A stretch of 64,000 nucleotides of DNA from Novosphingobium sp. ZN18A2 (GCF_036784765.1 NZ_CP136651.1:124001-188000), one strand, 5' to 3'. Counted from the stretch's first letter, positions 1-9,287 are shown. Notes: generated by a model not told the origin, from the sequence alone. A program made the numbers and translations.

Positions 1-485
1 GTCAGGTAGGGGTGGTCCCAGTCGCCCATCACGCCAAGGCGCTTCAGCTGCTCGCGCTGGGTATCGACCCAGTGCTGCGCATAGGCGCGGCATTCGGCGC
101 GGAATTCCTCCGCCGGAACCTCGTCCTTGTTGAGCTTCTTCTTGCGGTACTTCTCTTCCACCTTCCATTCGATGGGAAGGCCGTGGCAGTCCCAGCCGGG
201 CACATAGGGCGCATCCTTGCCGAGCAGGTTCTGCGTGCGGCACACCATGTCTTTCAGGATGTGGTTCAGCGCGTGGCCGATGTGCATGTCGCCATTGGCG
301 TAGGGCGGGCCATCGTGCAGCACGAACTTCTCGCGCCCCTCGCGCGCGGCGCGCATCTGGCGGTAAATCCCCTCGTCTTCCCAGCGCGACAGGATACCCG
401 GCTCCTTTTGCGGGAGCCCGGCCTTCATGGGGAATGCAGTCTTCGGCAGGAAGACGGTGTTTCGGTAATCGCGCTGCTGAGTCAT
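1..485 (-). CDS. ileS: Isoleucyl-tRNA synthetase, N-terminal part (cut by window edge)
   Basis: Class Ia aminoacyl-tRNA synthetase that charges tRNA-Ile in the cytoplasm. About 161 N-terminal residues are present and the rest lies beyond base 1. The class I ATP-binding signature is visible as [15 protein letters not shown], followed by the [12 protein letters not shown] block of the Ile/Val/Leu enzymes and a K-rich segment [11 protein letters not shown]. The start is the ATG at 485, just ahead of [15 protein letters not shown], which is typical for alphaproteobacterial IleS. It follows ribF by 99 bp in the same direction, a pairing common in proteobacteria. Confidence 0.96.
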   Translation of the reverse strand, partial: MTQQRDYRNTVFLPKTAFPMKAGLPQKEPGILSRWEDEGIYRQMRAAREGREKFVLHDGPPYANGDMHIGHALNHILKDMVCRTQNLLGKDAPYVPGWDCHGLPIEWKVEEKYRKKKLNKDEVPAEEFRAECRAYAQHWVDTQREQLKRLGVMGDWDHPYL

Positions 486-584
486 AATCCGAGCGCCGTT
501 AGAGGAATTGCGCGGGCGGGGAAAGTCTCGTGCGCTGTGCCATCTCCCGCTCGTCCCTAGACCGTCGAAGGGCGAATGGATGGA

Positions 585-1514
585 TCACTCGGCCGCAAGC
601 AGCCTCTTCGCCTCTTCGCAGTCCTTTTCCATCTGCGCCATCAGCGCGTCGAGACTGTCGAACTTCGCTTCGGGACGCAGGAAGTGATGGAATGCCACCT
701 CTATCTCCTGCCCGTACAGATCGCCCGAAAAATCGAAGAAATAAGGCTCAAGCAGTTCCTTGGGTGGGTCGAACGTGGGCCGCACGCCAAGGTTCGCCGC
801 GCCTTTCAGCACGCGCCCGTCCGGCAACCGGCCCGTCACCGCATAGATGCCGTAACGCGGGCGCAGATAAGTGCCGAGCGGCAGGTTGGCGGTGGGATAG
901 CCGATTTCGCGTCCGCGCTTGTCACCGTGCTGGACCACACCCCGGATCGCGAACGGCCGCGTCAGCAGGCGCGTGGCCGTCTCGCACTCGCCGGCCTTCA
1001 GCGCGTCGCGGATCCGGCTGGAGGATACGACTTCGCGCGATTCGAGCACCGGACCGACCGCGCGCGCTTCCAGCCCGCAGGTCGCGCCGACGTCGCGCAG
1101 CACCTGCACATTGCCGCCGCGCCCCTTGCCGAAAGTGAAGTCCTCACCCGTCACCACACCAGCCGCGCCGATCCGCCCCGCCAGAAGCTCTCGCACGAAA
1201 TCCTCGGCCGTGGTGCCCGCCAGCGCATCGTCGAAGTGGAACACCAGCATCGCATCGGCCCCCGCCGCGCCGAACAGTTCCTCCCGCTGGTCCAGTGTGG
1301 TCAGGCGGAACGGCGGGATATGCGGCGCAAAATGGCGCACGGGGTGCGGATCGAACGTGGCGATTATCGCCGGGCGACCCTGCTCCTTCGCCCAGCGCAC
1401 CGCTTCACCCGCCACTGCCTGGTGCCCCTGATGAAAGCCATCGAAATTGCCCAGCGCCACAATCGCGCCGCGCAGGGGGGCGGGGACACGTTCGCGCGAA
1501 TCGAGCCGGGTCAT
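585..1514 (-). CDS. ribF: Bifunctional riboflavin kinase / FAD synthetase
   Basis: Converts riboflavin to FMN and then FAD. The 309 residues match the usual length. The N-terminal adenylyltransferase domain shows the nucleotidyl-transferase motif GNFDGFHQGHQ. The C-terminal flavokinase domain shows GYPTANL and RYGIYAV followed by GAANLGVRPTF. The ATG overlaps the end of folA by 4 bp (ATGA), so translation is probably coupled. It sits in a minus-strand run purK-folA-ribF-ileS. The start codon lies beside a palindromic repeat that forms the end of folA. Confidence 0.95.
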   Translation of the reverse strand: MTRLDSRERVPAPLRGAIVALGNFDGFHQGHQAVAGEAVRWAKEQGRPAIIATFDPHPVRHFAPHIPPFRLTTLDQREELFGAAGADAMLVFHFDDALAGTTAEDFVRELLAGRIGAAGVVTGEDFTFGKGRGGNVQVLRDVGATCGLEARAVGPVLESREVVSSSRIRDALKAGECETATRLLTRPFAIRGVVQHGDKRGREIGYPTANLPLGTYLRPRYGIYAVTGRLPDGRVLKGAANLGVRPTFDPPKELLEPYFFDFSGDLYGQEIEVAFHHFLRPEAKFDSLDALMAQMEKDCEEAKRLLAAE

Positions 1515-2023
1515 TCTCTCCCTCCCGCCTGTGGGAGGGGGAGATCACGCGCCAGCGTCACGAACGAGTACGCCGGGCGGCCATCCTGCGCCGGCTGGTC
1601 CTCTCGCGCCACTTCGCGCCATTCGGCGCCCAGGGCGTGCATATGCGTGTCGCCCGCATAGTCTGCATGAACCTCGGTCAGCTCGACACGGTGCGCAAGC
1701 GGCAGGAACAGGTCAAAGACCTGCGCCCCGCCAACCACGCAGACCTCTCCGCTTCCCGCGAGTTCGAGCGCGTCACCCACCGTGCGCACCACCTCCGCGC
1801 CTTCGGCCTGCCAGCCATCGTCGCGGGTAAGCACGATATGCCGGCGCCCCGGCAAGAGGCCCGGCAGCGAATCGAATGTCTTGCGCCCCATGATCATGGG
1901 GCGTCCCATCGTCAGCGCCTTGAAGTGCTTCAGGTCCGCCGGGATATGCCACGGCAATCCGCCATCGGCGCCGATCGTGCCGTTAGCGGCGCGGGCATAG
2001 ACGAGCACTACGGTCTGTTCCAT
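1511..2023 (-). CDS. folA: Dihydrofolate reductase
   Basis: NADPH-dependent reduction of dihydrofolate to tetrahydrofolate. At 170 residues it is close to the family norm. Seen are the N-terminal VLVYARAANGTIG strand, the substrate-loop GLPWHIPADLKHFK with the catalytic acidic position, MGRKTFDSL, and VVGGAQVF of the NADPH site. The last ten or so residues (PLPQAGGRE) are encoded by a short palindromic repeat shared with other intergenic sites, so this tail looks like captured repeat DNA. It overlaps ribF by 4 bp and lies 16 bp after purK. Confidence 0.95.
   Translation of the reverse strand: MEQTVVLVYARAANGTIGADGGLPWHIPADLKHFKALTMGRPMIMGRKTFDSLPGLLPGRRHIVLTRDDGWQAEGAEVVRTVGDALELAGSGEVCVVGGAQVFDLFLPLAHRVELTEVHADYAGDTHMHALGAEWREVAREDQPAQDGRPAYSFVTLARDLPLPQAGGRE
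1516..1544. repeat. Short palindromic repeat (CCCTCCCGC family) in folA 3' end
   Basis: CTCCCTCCC and GGGAGGGGGAG form an imperfect hairpin around GCCTGT. The same core recurs as near-perfect palindromes at 12757-12778, 20396-20417 and 36276-36317. Here it lies inside the folA coding sequence and abuts the ribF start. Confidence 0.7.
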
Positions 2024-2039
2024 CAGCGCACCGCCCCGG

Positions 2040-3098
2040 TCACAGCACCAACCGCGTCACGTGGCCCATCTTGCGGCCGGGGCGGACCGCCGCCTTGCCG
2101 TAAAGGTGCAGGTGGTTGGCCGGATCGGACAGGATCTGCGCCCAGTCGCGCGCCGCATCGCCGATCAGGTTGTCCATCACCACGCCGCGCGCCGCAAGGC
2201 CGCAATCGCCAAGCGGCAGCCCGCAGATCGCGCGCACATGGTTTTCGAACTGGCTGGTCAGCGCGCCTTCGATGGTCCAGTGGCCTGAGTTGTGGACGCG
2301 CGGCGCCATCTCGTTGAACACCGGGCCTTCGTCGGTCGCGAAAAATTCAAGGCACAGCACACCCACGTATTCCAGCGCGTCCGCCACGCGCCGCGCCAGC
2401 GCGCGCGCATCGCGCACCTGCCCCGCGACGCGGTGGCTGGCCGGGACGGTCGACTGCACAAGGATGCCGTCCTCATGCCGGTTCGACGGGCTGTCCCAGA
2501 AGCGCACCTCACCTTCGGCGGACCGCACGAGCACGACCGAGAATTCGCCTGAAAATTCTACGAAACCTTCATAGACCATCGCCTTGCCGGAAAGGTCCAC
2601 TTGCGCGGCATCGCCCGCGGTGCGGATGCGCCACTGGCCCTTGCCGTCGTATCCGTCGCGCGCGGTCTTCAGGATGCCGGGCGCGCCGATCCGGGCAATC
2701 GCGGCCTCAAGATCGTCAGCAGTTACCACGGCCTGCCACGGCGCGGGCCGTCCGCCCAGCTCTTCCACGAAGGCCTTTTCCTTGGTGCGGTCCTGCGCGA
2801 TTTCCAGCGCACGCAGCGACGGGTGGAGCGGCGCGTTGTCGGCCACGGCGCGCAGCGGGCCGACCGGCACGTTCTCGAATTCGTAGGTGACGACGGCGCA
2901 GTTGCGCGCGAACGCGGCCAAAGCCGCCTCATTGTCCCATCCCGCGCAAGTGAAACCCGCGCAGACCTCCGCCGCGATGCTGTCCTGCTCTGGCGCGTAG
3001 ACGTGGCAGCGATAGCCCAGGTTGGCCGCCGCAAGCGCGATCATCCGGCCAAGCTGGCCGCCGCCGAGGATGCCGATGGTTTCGCCCGGCGGGATCAT
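2040..3098 (-). CDS. purK: 5-(carboxyamino)imidazole ribonucleotide synthase
   Basis: ATP-grasp enzyme of de novo purine synthesis that makes N5-CAIR from AIR, bicarbonate and ATP. The 352 residues start with PPGETIGILGGGQLGRM, the hallmark N-terminus. The ATP-grasp core shows GILKTARDGYDGKGQW, the EFSVVLVRS strand and the metal-binding EMAPRVHNSGHWTIEGA. It lies 13 bp downstream of purE on the same strand, which gives the canonical purE-purK pair. Confidence 0.97.
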   Translation of the reverse strand: MIPPGETIGILGGGQLGRMIALAAANLGYRCHVYAPEQDSIAAEVCAGFTCAGWDNEAALAAFARNCAVVTYEFENVPVGPLRAVADNAPLHPSLRALEIAQDRTKEKAFVEELGGRPAPWQAVVTADDLEAAIARIGAPGILKTARDGYDGKGQWRIRTAGDAAQVDLSGKAMVYEGFVEFSGEFSVVLVRSAEGEVRFWDSPSNRHEDGILVQSTVPASHRVAGQVRDARALARRVADALEYVGVLCLEFFATDEGPVFNEMAPRVHNSGHWTIEGALTSQFENHVRAICGLPLGDCGLAARGVVMDNLIGDAARDWAQILSDPANHLHLYGKAAVRPGRKMGHVTRLVL

Positions 3099-3111
3099 CG
3101 CACGTGCCTCC

Positions 3112-3600
3112 TCAGGATGACGGCCGCTCGGCCACAGAGGCGGATTGCGCCTCGCGCCATGCCTTCAGCCGCCCGGCAAGCGCCGTATCGTGGGTGGACA
3201 GGATCGCCGCCGCCAGCAGCCCCGCGTTCTTCGCCCCGGCCTTGCCGATGGCCAGCGTGCCCACCGGAATGCCGCCGGGCATCTGCGCGATGGAAAGCAG
3301 GCTGTCCATGCCCGAAAGCGCCTTGGATTCGACCGGAACGCCCAGCACCGGCAGGTGCGTCATGCTGGCGACCATGCCGGGCAGGTGCGCCGCACCTCCG
3401 GCGCCCGCGATGACGACACGGAAGCCCTCGGCCTCGGCCCCCTTGGCGAAAGCCACCAGCCGGTCGGGCGTGCGGTGCGCCGAAACGATGCGGCAATCGT
3501 GCGCGACGCCCAGTTCGTCCAGCACTTCGGACGCATGGCGCATCGTTTCCCAGTCGGACTGGCTTCCCATCACGATCGCCACTTGCGGCGTGTCGGTCAT
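3112..3600 (-). CDS. purE: 5-(carboxyamino)imidazole ribonucleotide mutase
   Basis: Class I PurE, which converts N5-CAIR to CAIR in purine biosynthesis. The protein is 162 residues. MGSQSDW near residue 11 and [12 protein letters not shown] are the class I substrate-binding motifs, and [12 protein letters not shown] is the glycine-rich loop. It is first in a purE-purK pair with purK 13 bp behind. gpmA lies 31 bp upstream on the same strand, so all may share a transcript. Confidence 0.97.
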   Translation of the reverse strand: MTDTPQVAIVMGSQSDWETMRHASEVLDELGVAHDCRIVSAHRTPDRLVAFAKGAEAEGFRVVIAGAGGAAHLPGMVASMTHLPVLGVPVESKALSGMDSLLSIAQMPGGIPVGTLAIGKAGAKNAGLLAAAILSTHDTALAGRLKAWREAQSASVAERPSS

Positions 3601-3631
3601 TCCCCCGGTTCCCCGTCTTGCCTTCGGACGC

Positions 3632-4318
3632 TCAGCGCTCCGAGAGGTAATAGCGTTCGACCTCGTTCAGGTCATTGTCGAGTTCATAGACGATCGGCTG
3701 CCCGGTCGGGATTTCCAGACCGGTGATCTCGTCATCCGAAATGCCGGAAAGGTGCTTTACCAGCGCGCGCAGCGAATTGCCGTGGGCGGAAACCACCACC
3801 AGTTCGCCCGCCTTCAGCGCGGGGGCAATCTTTTCCTCGAAGCAGGGCAGGGCGCGCGCGATCGTGTCTTTCAGGCTTTCGGTCGCGGGAATGTCTATCC
3901 CGGCATAACGCGGGTCCGACGACAGGTCGAATGCGCTGCCTGGCTCCATCGGCGGGGGCGGCGTATCGAAGCTGCGGCGCCAGATCTTCACCTGGTCCTC
4001 ACCGTGCTTTTCCGCGGTCTCCGCCTTGTTCAGCCCGGTCAGCCCGCCATAGTGGCGTTCGTTGAGGCGCCAGTCCTTGTCCTCGGGAATCCATAGACGG
4101 CCGGCCGCTTCAAGCGCCAGGTGCAGCGTCTTTATCGCGCGCGTCTGAAGCGACGTGAAGGCGACGGTGGGAAGCATGCCCCGCGCCTTGAGCAATTCGC
4201 CCGCGGCAACCGCCTCCGCCGCGCCCTTCTCCGTCACGTCCACGTCCCACCAGCCGGTGAAGCGATTCTCCAGGTTCCACTGCGACTGGCCGTGGCGGAT
4301 CAGGATCAGGCGGGGCAT
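3632..4318 (-). CDS. gpmA: 2,3-bisphosphoglycerate-dependent phosphoglycerate mutase
   Basis: Glycolytic enzyme that interconverts 3- and 2-phosphoglycerate. The phosphohistidine motif [15 protein letters not shown] is at the N-terminus. The [13 protein letters not shown] block and the second catalytic histidine in [14 protein letters not shown] are present. The ATG at 4318 is preferred over an in-frame GTG two codons upstream, because GGAG sits five bases before the ATG and would overlap the GTG. This gives 228 residues, normal for the family. Confidence 0.95.
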   Translation of the reverse strand: MPRLILIRHGQSQWNLENRFTGWWDVDVTEKGAAEAVAAGELLKARGMLPTVAFTSLQTRAIKTLHLALEAAGRLWIPEDKDWRLNERHYGGLTGLNKAETAEKHGEDQVKIWRRSFDTPPPPMEPGSAFDLSSDPRYAGIDIPATESLKDTIARALPCFEEKIAPALKAGELVVVSAHGNSLRALVKHLSGISDDEITGLEIPTGQPIVYELDNDLNEVERYYLSER

Positions 4319-4369
4319 CGTCACTCCATTTCGGGATCGTGTGCGGGCTTTTGCCGGGACGCGGTGCCC

Positions 4370-4549
4370 CTAGCTGTCGCGCGGCGTTTTGGGAAGGCCC
4401 GGTTCGCCCGAATCAGCGGCATCCCCGGCCTTGCGGGCGGGCGCCATCGCGCGCGCCTGCGCCTTGCGGCGGCGCAGGTTGCCCCGCAGTTGCGCGGCAA
4501 GCCGTTCCTCGCGCGTCATGGCCTTGTCTTCACGCGTTCCGTCACTCAT
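4370..4549 (-). CDS. Small basic conserved-type protein, unknown function
   Basis: A 59-residue protein beginning MSDGTRED. It carries a basic amphipathic segment, LAAQLRGNLRRRKAQARA, and a polar, Pro-rich tail. The ATG at 4549 has AGGGG just upstream. Small proteins with a LAARLRANLRRRK-like helix are familiar in sphingomonads, but no function is known to me. It lies 51 bp upstream of gpmA on the same strand. It could bind nucleic acid given its charge, but that is only a guess. Confidence 0.6.
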   Translation of the reverse strand: MSDGTREDKAMTREERLAAQLRGNLRRRKAQARAMAPARKAGDAADSGEPGLPKTPRDS

Positions 4550-4679
4550 GCCTGCCCCTGTGCCGCGCCGCGCCGCGCGGGGCAAGCCCCGCTTGACAAA
4601 GACGCCCCGCACGGCCAATAGCGCGCCCCTGTCCGCCCCCGGCCCTTCGGCCGAACGCGGGCGGCTGCGGAAATGGTGT

Positions 4680-4754
<75 letters not shown>

Positions 4755-4801
4755 TTTCCCGCTTCTTCCACCAGTCTTGCGATTTGCGACCGCGATAGCG
4801 C

Positions 4802-5092
4802 TCAGGCGTGAAGGTCCGCCCATTCGGGATGCCGCTTGAACAGCGCGGCGACATAGCTGCACTGCGGGTCTATCTTCCAGCCGGAGTCGCGCGCATCGGC
4901 AACCAGCGCCTTGACCAGCTCCGCCGCGACGCCGCGCCCGCCGATTTCGCGCGGCACGATGGTGTGATCGGCAACCAGCACTTCGCCCTTGCGCTGGTAG
5001 GTCAGGCGGCCGATCGCATGGTGCCCTTCAAGTCGCGCGTGGTATTCGCCCCGCGCGCCCTGGTCGAAGTGGGTTATGGTCAGGCCGTCCAT
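4802..5092 (-). CDS. GNAT-like N-acetyltransferase (NATD1 / COG2388 type)
   Basis: A 96-residue single-domain protein of the small GNAT-like group. Typical features are the LTYQRKGEVLVADHTIVP strands followed by GGRGVAAELVKALVADARDSGW, the acetyl-CoA pyrophosphate-binding loop and helix, and a conserved CSYVAALFKRHPE end. The substrate is unknown. The start ATG has AAGGAG eight bases upstream. It is transcribed divergently from the aldolase-like gene 53 bp away. Confidence 0.85.
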   Translation of the reverse strand: MDGLTITHFDQGARGEYHARLEGHHAIGRLTYQRKGEVLVADHTIVPREIGGRGVAAELVKALVADARDSGWKIDPQCSYVAALFKRHPEWADLHA

Positions 5093-5145
5093 TCTGCATT
5101 CTCCTTGCTTGACCCTGACAACGCCCGATCTAGAGGCGGTTTCCC

Positions 5146-6162
5146 ATGAAGTTCTTTTCCGACAACGCCGCCGCCGTCCATCCCCGCGTATGGGAAGCGA
5201 TGCAGGCCGCCGATTCGTCCGACAACGCCTATGACGGCGATGCCCTTTCGGCGAGACTCGATTCCGCCTTTTCGGACCTGTTCGGCACCGATTGCGCGGC
5301 TCTGTGGGTCGCCACCGGAACCGCGGCCAACTGCCTGGCGCTGGCCGCGATGTGCCCGCCGCACGGCGGCGTGGTGTGCCACCGCGAAGCGCATATCGAG
5401 ATGGACGAAGGCGGCGCGCCCGGATTCTTCACCCACGGCGCCAAGCTGATGCCGGTGGACGGGGAAGGCGCCAAGGTAACGCCGCAGGCCATCGCCGCGC
5501 TCACCACCCCGATCCGAAACGACGTGCATCAGGTGCAGCCGCACGCGATCTCCATCACCCAGGCGACCGAATACGGGCAGGTCTATTCTGCAGGGGAAGT
5601 TGCCGCGCTGGGCACTTTCGCGCGTGAGCGCGAGCTGGGCCTGCACATGGACGGCGCGCGCTTTGCCAACGCGGTTGCGCATCTGGGCTGCACGCCGGGC
5701 GAGATCACCGCGCAGGCCGGTGTAACCGCGCTTTCGTTCGGCTGCGTCAAGAACGGCGGGATGAATGCCGAGGCGCTGGTGTTCTTCGACCCGGAACTGG
5801 CCGCGCTGACCCGGTATCGCCGCAAGCGTTCGGGCCACCTGCAATCGAAAGGCCGGTTCCTGGCCGCGCAGATCCTGGCGATGATCGAGGGCGAGCTCTG
5901 GCTGGACAACGCGCGCGCCGCAAATGCCGCCGCGCAAGAGATTGCCCGCGCCTGCGGCAACCGGCTGCTCCATCCGGTCCAGGCGAACGAGATTTTCGTC
6001 GCGCTTTCGCCCGCCGAAGCCGCTGCCCTGCGCGCGCAGGGATTCGACTTCTATGACTGGCCCGCGCCCGAAGGCCGCCCCGGCGCGGCGCGGCTGGTCA
6101 CGGCGTGGAACAGCGATCCCGGCCATGTGGCCGCACTGGCGCAAGCCATAACCCGCCTATGA
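5146..6162 (+). CDS. ltaE: Threonine-aldolase-like PLP enzyme (beta-eliminating lyase family)
   Basis: Fold-type I PLP enzyme, probably cleaving L-threonine or allo-threonine to glycine and acetaldehyde. The protein is 338 residues. The N-terminal SDNAAAVHP and NAYDGD, the LHMDGARFANA segment with the cofactor-binding Asp, and the SFGCVKNGG motif with the Schiff-base lysine are all visible. GAGGCGG precedes the ATG. Its stop overlaps the start of the EamA transporter (ATGA), so the two are coupled. Related family members act on other beta-hydroxy amino acids, so the substrate is inferred. Confidence 0.88.
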   Translation: MKFFSDNAAAVHPRVWEAMQAADSSDNAYDGDALSARLDSAFSDLFGTDCAALWVATGTAANCLALAAMCPPHGGVVCHREAHIEMDEGGAPGFFTHGAKLMPVDGEGAKVTPQAIAALTTPIRNDVHQVQPHAISITQATEYGQVYSAGEVAALGTFARERELGLHMDGARFANAVAHLGCTPGEITAQAGVTALSFGCVKNGGMNAEALVFFDPELAALTRYRRKRSGHLQSKGRFLAAQILAMIEGELWLDNARAANAAAQEIARACGNRLLHPVQANEIFVALSPAEAAALRAQGFDFYDWPAPEGRPGAARLVTAWNSDPGHVAALAQAITRL

Positions 6163-7091
6163 CCGCCCCTTCCGCGCCCACCGCGCCCACCGCGGTCAGC
6201 TTCTGGCACGCCCGCACGGTGGTGCCCTTCATGCTGGTCGCCCTGATCTGGGGGTCCACCTGGCTGGTGATCAAGGACCAGGTCGGAACGGTCCCGCCCA
6301 GCTGGTCTGTCACCTGGCGCTTCATGCTGGCCGCTTGCGGGATGTTCGCGCTCGCCGCTGTCCGGCGCGATCCGCTGTGGCTTGGCGCGCGCGGGCTGCG
6401 CGTGGCGATGGCGGTTGGCATCCCGCTGTTCGCGCTGAATTTCCAGTTCGTCTATCGTGCCGAACAACACCTGACATCGGGCATCGTCGCGGTGATGTTC
6501 GCGCTGCTGCTGGTGCCGAACGCGCTGCTGGCGCGCACATTCCTGGGCCAGCCGGTGACGCGGCGGTTCCTTGGCGGTTCGGCTGTCGCCATCGCGGGCA
6601 TCGCGCTGCTGCTGTGGCACGAATTCCGCGATGCGCCGCCCGAAGGGGGTATCGCGCTGGGCATCGTCTTCACACTGGTGGGCATCGGTTGCGCGTCGGT
6701 TTCGAATGTCGTCCAGGCGACGGGGCCGGCGCGCGATTATCCGATGACCACGCTGCTCGCCTGGGCAATGGCCTTCGGCGCGCTGGCTGACGTGGCCATC
6801 GCGTGGATGCTGGCCGGTCCGCCGCAAGTGGAATGGCGTGCGGGGTATTTCGCGGGAATCGCCTATCTGGCGCTGGTCGGTTCGGTGCTGACCTTCCCGC
6901 TCTATTTCGGGCTGGTGCGAACGCTGGGCGCGGGGCGCGCGGCCTATAACGGCGTGCTTGTGCCGGTGGTGGCGATGCTGCTTTCGACGCTTTTCGAAGG
7001 CTATCGCTGGACGCCGATCGCCGCATCGGGCGCGGCGCTGGCGCTGGTGGGGCTGGTGCTTGCGCTCAAGGCGCGCAACCCGGCGAAATAA
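6159..7091 (+). CDS. EamA-family (DMT superfamily) transporter
   Basis: Inner-membrane transporter of 310 residues with about ten hydrophobic helices and two EamA repeats. The first repeat opens with LVALIWGSTWLVIKDQ, a motif typical of the family. The second covers the C-terminal half and ends in GLVLALKARN. The ATG at 6159 overlaps the upstream stop by 4 bp, so co-expression with the aldolase-like enzyme suggests export or uptake of an amino-acid-like compound. The last 91 bp are antisense to the tail of the neighbouring SDR gene. Confidence 0.9.
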   Translation: MTAPSAPTAPTAVSFWHARTVVPFMLVALIWGSTWLVIKDQVGTVPPSWSVTWRFMLAACGMFALAAVRRDPLWLGARGLRVAMAVGIPLFALNFQFVYRAEQHLTSGIVAVMFALLLVPNALLARTFLGQPVTRRFLGGSAVAIAGIALLLWHEFRDAPPEGGIALGIVFTLVGIGCASVSNVVQATGPARDYPMTTLLAWAMAFGALADVAIAWMLAGPPQVEWRAGYFAGIAYLALVGSVLTFPLYFGLVRTLGAGRAAYNGVLVPVVAMLLSTLFEGYRWTPIAASGAALALVGLVLALKARNPAK

Positions 7092-7846
7092 TCGGGATAG
7101 CGCAATCGCCAGCCCAGCAGGCGCTTTGCCCTGCCGTTCGCCACGCGCCGGTTTTCCGCATAGAAACCACGCGCCATGGGCGAAAGGCCAGCCTCATCCA
7201 GCGATTGCAAAGGCGGCAAGGGCTGCCCGGACAGGCGGCAGGCTTCCTCTACCAGCGCGTTCTGGCTGGCGGGCAGGTCGTCCGACAGGTTGTAAACGCC
7301 CGCCGGTCCGCCGAACGAGGCAATCACCCCGCCCGCGATGTCATCCACGTGGATGCGACTGAACACCTGCCCGGGCAGGTCGATCCGATGCGCGCGGCCT
7401 GCCGCGATGCGATCGAACACGTTGCGGCCCGGGCCATAGATGCCGGGCAGGCGGAACACGTTCACCCTGCTGTCGAGCGCCTGCCACGCGGCATCCGCTT
7501 CGGCGCGCGCGATGCGGCGGCCGGTTCCCGTGGGCGCGCTTTCATCCACCCATGCGCCACGCGCGTCGCCATAGACGCCGGTCGAGGAAAGATAGCCGAT
7601 CCACTCCGCCCCGCAGCGCGCAATGTCCGCTCCGTATGCGTCAAGCACCGGATCGCCGCCGTCCCGCGCCGGCGGAACCGAAGAGAGGACGTGGCTCGCG
7701 CCCGCCAGGGCGGCGCGCACGGCATCGCGATCGGCAAAGTCCACGTCACCCGCGCTACCGGTGCCGGACACCGTCCAGCCCGCCGCCAGCAACCTGCGGG
7801 CAAGCACCTGTGCCGAATAGCCGAGACCGAAGACGAACAGCCGCAA
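7001..7846 (-). CDS. NAD-dependent epimerase/dehydratase (extended SDR)
   Basis: A 281-residue Rossmann protein. The N-terminus LFVFGLGYSAQVLARRL is the dinucleotide-binding loop, and LSSTGVYGD is followed by RLPGIYGPGRN as in atypical extended SDRs (YeeZ-like group). The classical YxxxK is not clear. The substrate is unknown. Homologous domains would be expected to end near PDYFAGLRAL. Here about 20 further Ser/Ala/Pro-rich residues are read from DNA antisense to the EamA gene. It lies 3 bp downstream of the M48 protease gene. Confidence 0.82.
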   Translation of the reverse strand: MRLFVFGLGYSAQVLARRLLAAGWTVSGTGSAGDVDFADRDAVRAALAGASHVLSSVPPARDGGDPVLDAYGADIARCGAEWIGYLSSTGVYGDARGAWVDESAPTGTGRRIARAEADAAWQALDSRVNVFRLPGIYGPGRNVFDRIAAGRAHRIDLPGQVFSRIHVDDIAGGVIASFGGPAGVYNLSDDLPASQNALVEEACRLSGQPLPPLQSLDEAGLSPMARGFYAENRRVANGRAKRLLGWRLRYPDYFAGLRALSASTSPTSASAAPDAAIGVQR

Positions 7847-7849
7847 GCG

Positions 7850-9175
7850 TCAATCTCCGCCGGCCCGATCGCCGAAGTCCTGCGGCATGGGCGGAGGCAC
7901 CACCATCTGTGCGTTTTTCACGTGGTCCTTCTTCCACTGCATCGCCATGCGCACCCGCGTCGCGCCAGAGGGGTGGTCATAGAACAGCATCTCTTCAAGC
8001 GCGGAAGGCTCTATCTTGCGGTATTCGGACAGCTTCATCGCCACCGAGGCAAAGCCGTCCGGCTCGCGCGCCGCATTCAACCCGAAAGCATCGGCCTCGC
8101 TCTCGTCGATGCGGATCAGCGTGTTGGTCAGCGGGGTGGCCAGATAGAACAGCACGCCCGCGCAAATGCCCAGCACGGGAAGCGAGGCCGGGTCCGCCAC
8201 GTCGCGCACGTTCCAGCGGTCCCCCCAGCGCGAGATCATCGCCGGGGCGATCCGCGCCGTCAGGAACAATACGCCGCCGAAAATCAGCGTCAGGAAAATC
8301 ATGTTCCGCCACACGTGGCCCAGCACGTAGTGGCCCAGTTCGTGCCCCATCACCGCCGCGATCTCCTGCGGGGTCGACCGGTTCAGCAGGTTGTCGTTCA
8401 GGCTGATACGGATGGTCGGCCCGATGCCCGAAACGTTCGCCGAAATGCGCTTCGACTGTTTCGAAGCGTCGAACACATAGATGTGCTGCGCCGGAACGTG
8501 GTTGGCTTTCGCCATGGCCACGATCCGGTCCCGCACGGGGCCTTGCGGCAGTTCGGTATAATGGTTGAATAGCGGCGCGATATAGACCGGGCCAACCAGC
8601 ATACCGAAGGCCATGAATGCAGCGATCACGCCCGTGCCCGCAATCCACCAGTTTCGCGGAAAACGGCGGATCACCACGTATATGATCGTGATCGCCAGCG
8701 TCCCGAATACCAACGCCAGCGCCCAGCTTATCGCCTGTTCGCCAAGCCAGCCGGCAAAGCCCAGGTTCATCAGCCCGTACTGCTTCTCGCGCACGAATGA
8801 GGCATAGATCGTCCACGGCAAGGCTATTACGATGCCCCAGGCGATATAGCAGGCGGCCGTTACGGCGGTGACGATGAAGCGCCGCTTCGAAAGCCGCTGT
8901 CCCAGGTTGCGGAACGCGGCCGACAGGCGGAAGCCCAGCGCCAGCCAGTCCACCAGCACGCCCACCAGCGTGCCCCACAACGCAATCCAGTACCCCCCGG
9001 TGAAATAGGCATCGGATTTCGCCCGCGCCGGGCCTTGCAGCGTATCCAGCCAGGCGCGCGTTGCCGCGTTTACGTCAAAATTGGGAGAGGCGGCGGCCGC
9101 ATGGGCCAGCAAGGGCAGCGATAGCACGCCCGCCAGCACGATCACTCCGGTCGCGAATAGTCTCACGTGGCGCAT
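7850..9175 (-). CDS. M48-family membrane metallopeptidase (Ste24/CAAX protease type)
   Basis: Zinc protease of 441 residues with a probable signal peptide or first helix and several further membrane segments. The catalytic HELGH is in AVMGHELGHYVLGH, and the third ligand is probably in RIDESEADAFGL about 60 residues on. The YGLMN and FDASKQSKRISANVSG blocks are typical of Ste24-like enzymes, which degrade or process membrane proteins. It probably acts in envelope protein quality control. It is transcribed divergently from pepN. Confidence 0.9.
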   Translation of the reverse strand: MRHVRLFATGVIVLAGVLSLPLLAHAAAASPNFDVNAATRAWLDTLQGPARAKSDAYFTGGYWIALWGTLVGVLVDWLALGFRLSAAFRNLGQRLSKRRFIVTAVTAACYIAWGIVIALPWTIYASFVREKQYGLMNLGFAGWLGEQAISWALALVFGTLAITIIYVVIRRFPRNWWIAGTGVIAAFMAFGMLVGPVYIAPLFNHYTELPQGPVRDRIVAMAKANHVPAQHIYVFDASKQSKRISANVSGIGPTIRISLNDNLLNRSTPQEIAAVMGHELGHYVLGHVWRNMIFLTLIFGGVLFLTARIAPAMISRWGDRWNVRDVADPASLPVLGICAGVLFYLATPLTNTLIRIDESEADAFGLNAAREPDGFASVAMKLSEYRKIEPSALEEMLFYDHPSGATRVRMAMQWKKDHVKNAQMVVPPPMPQDFGDRAGGD

Positions 9176-9287
9176 GGCTGTTCCCCCACTGTCTTATCGT
9201 TGCAATACAGGTGAACGGTGCATCCGATCACTGTCAAGCGCACAATTGCCGTTTGCGGCGGCGGATTGCGCTCCTACATATCGGGTT

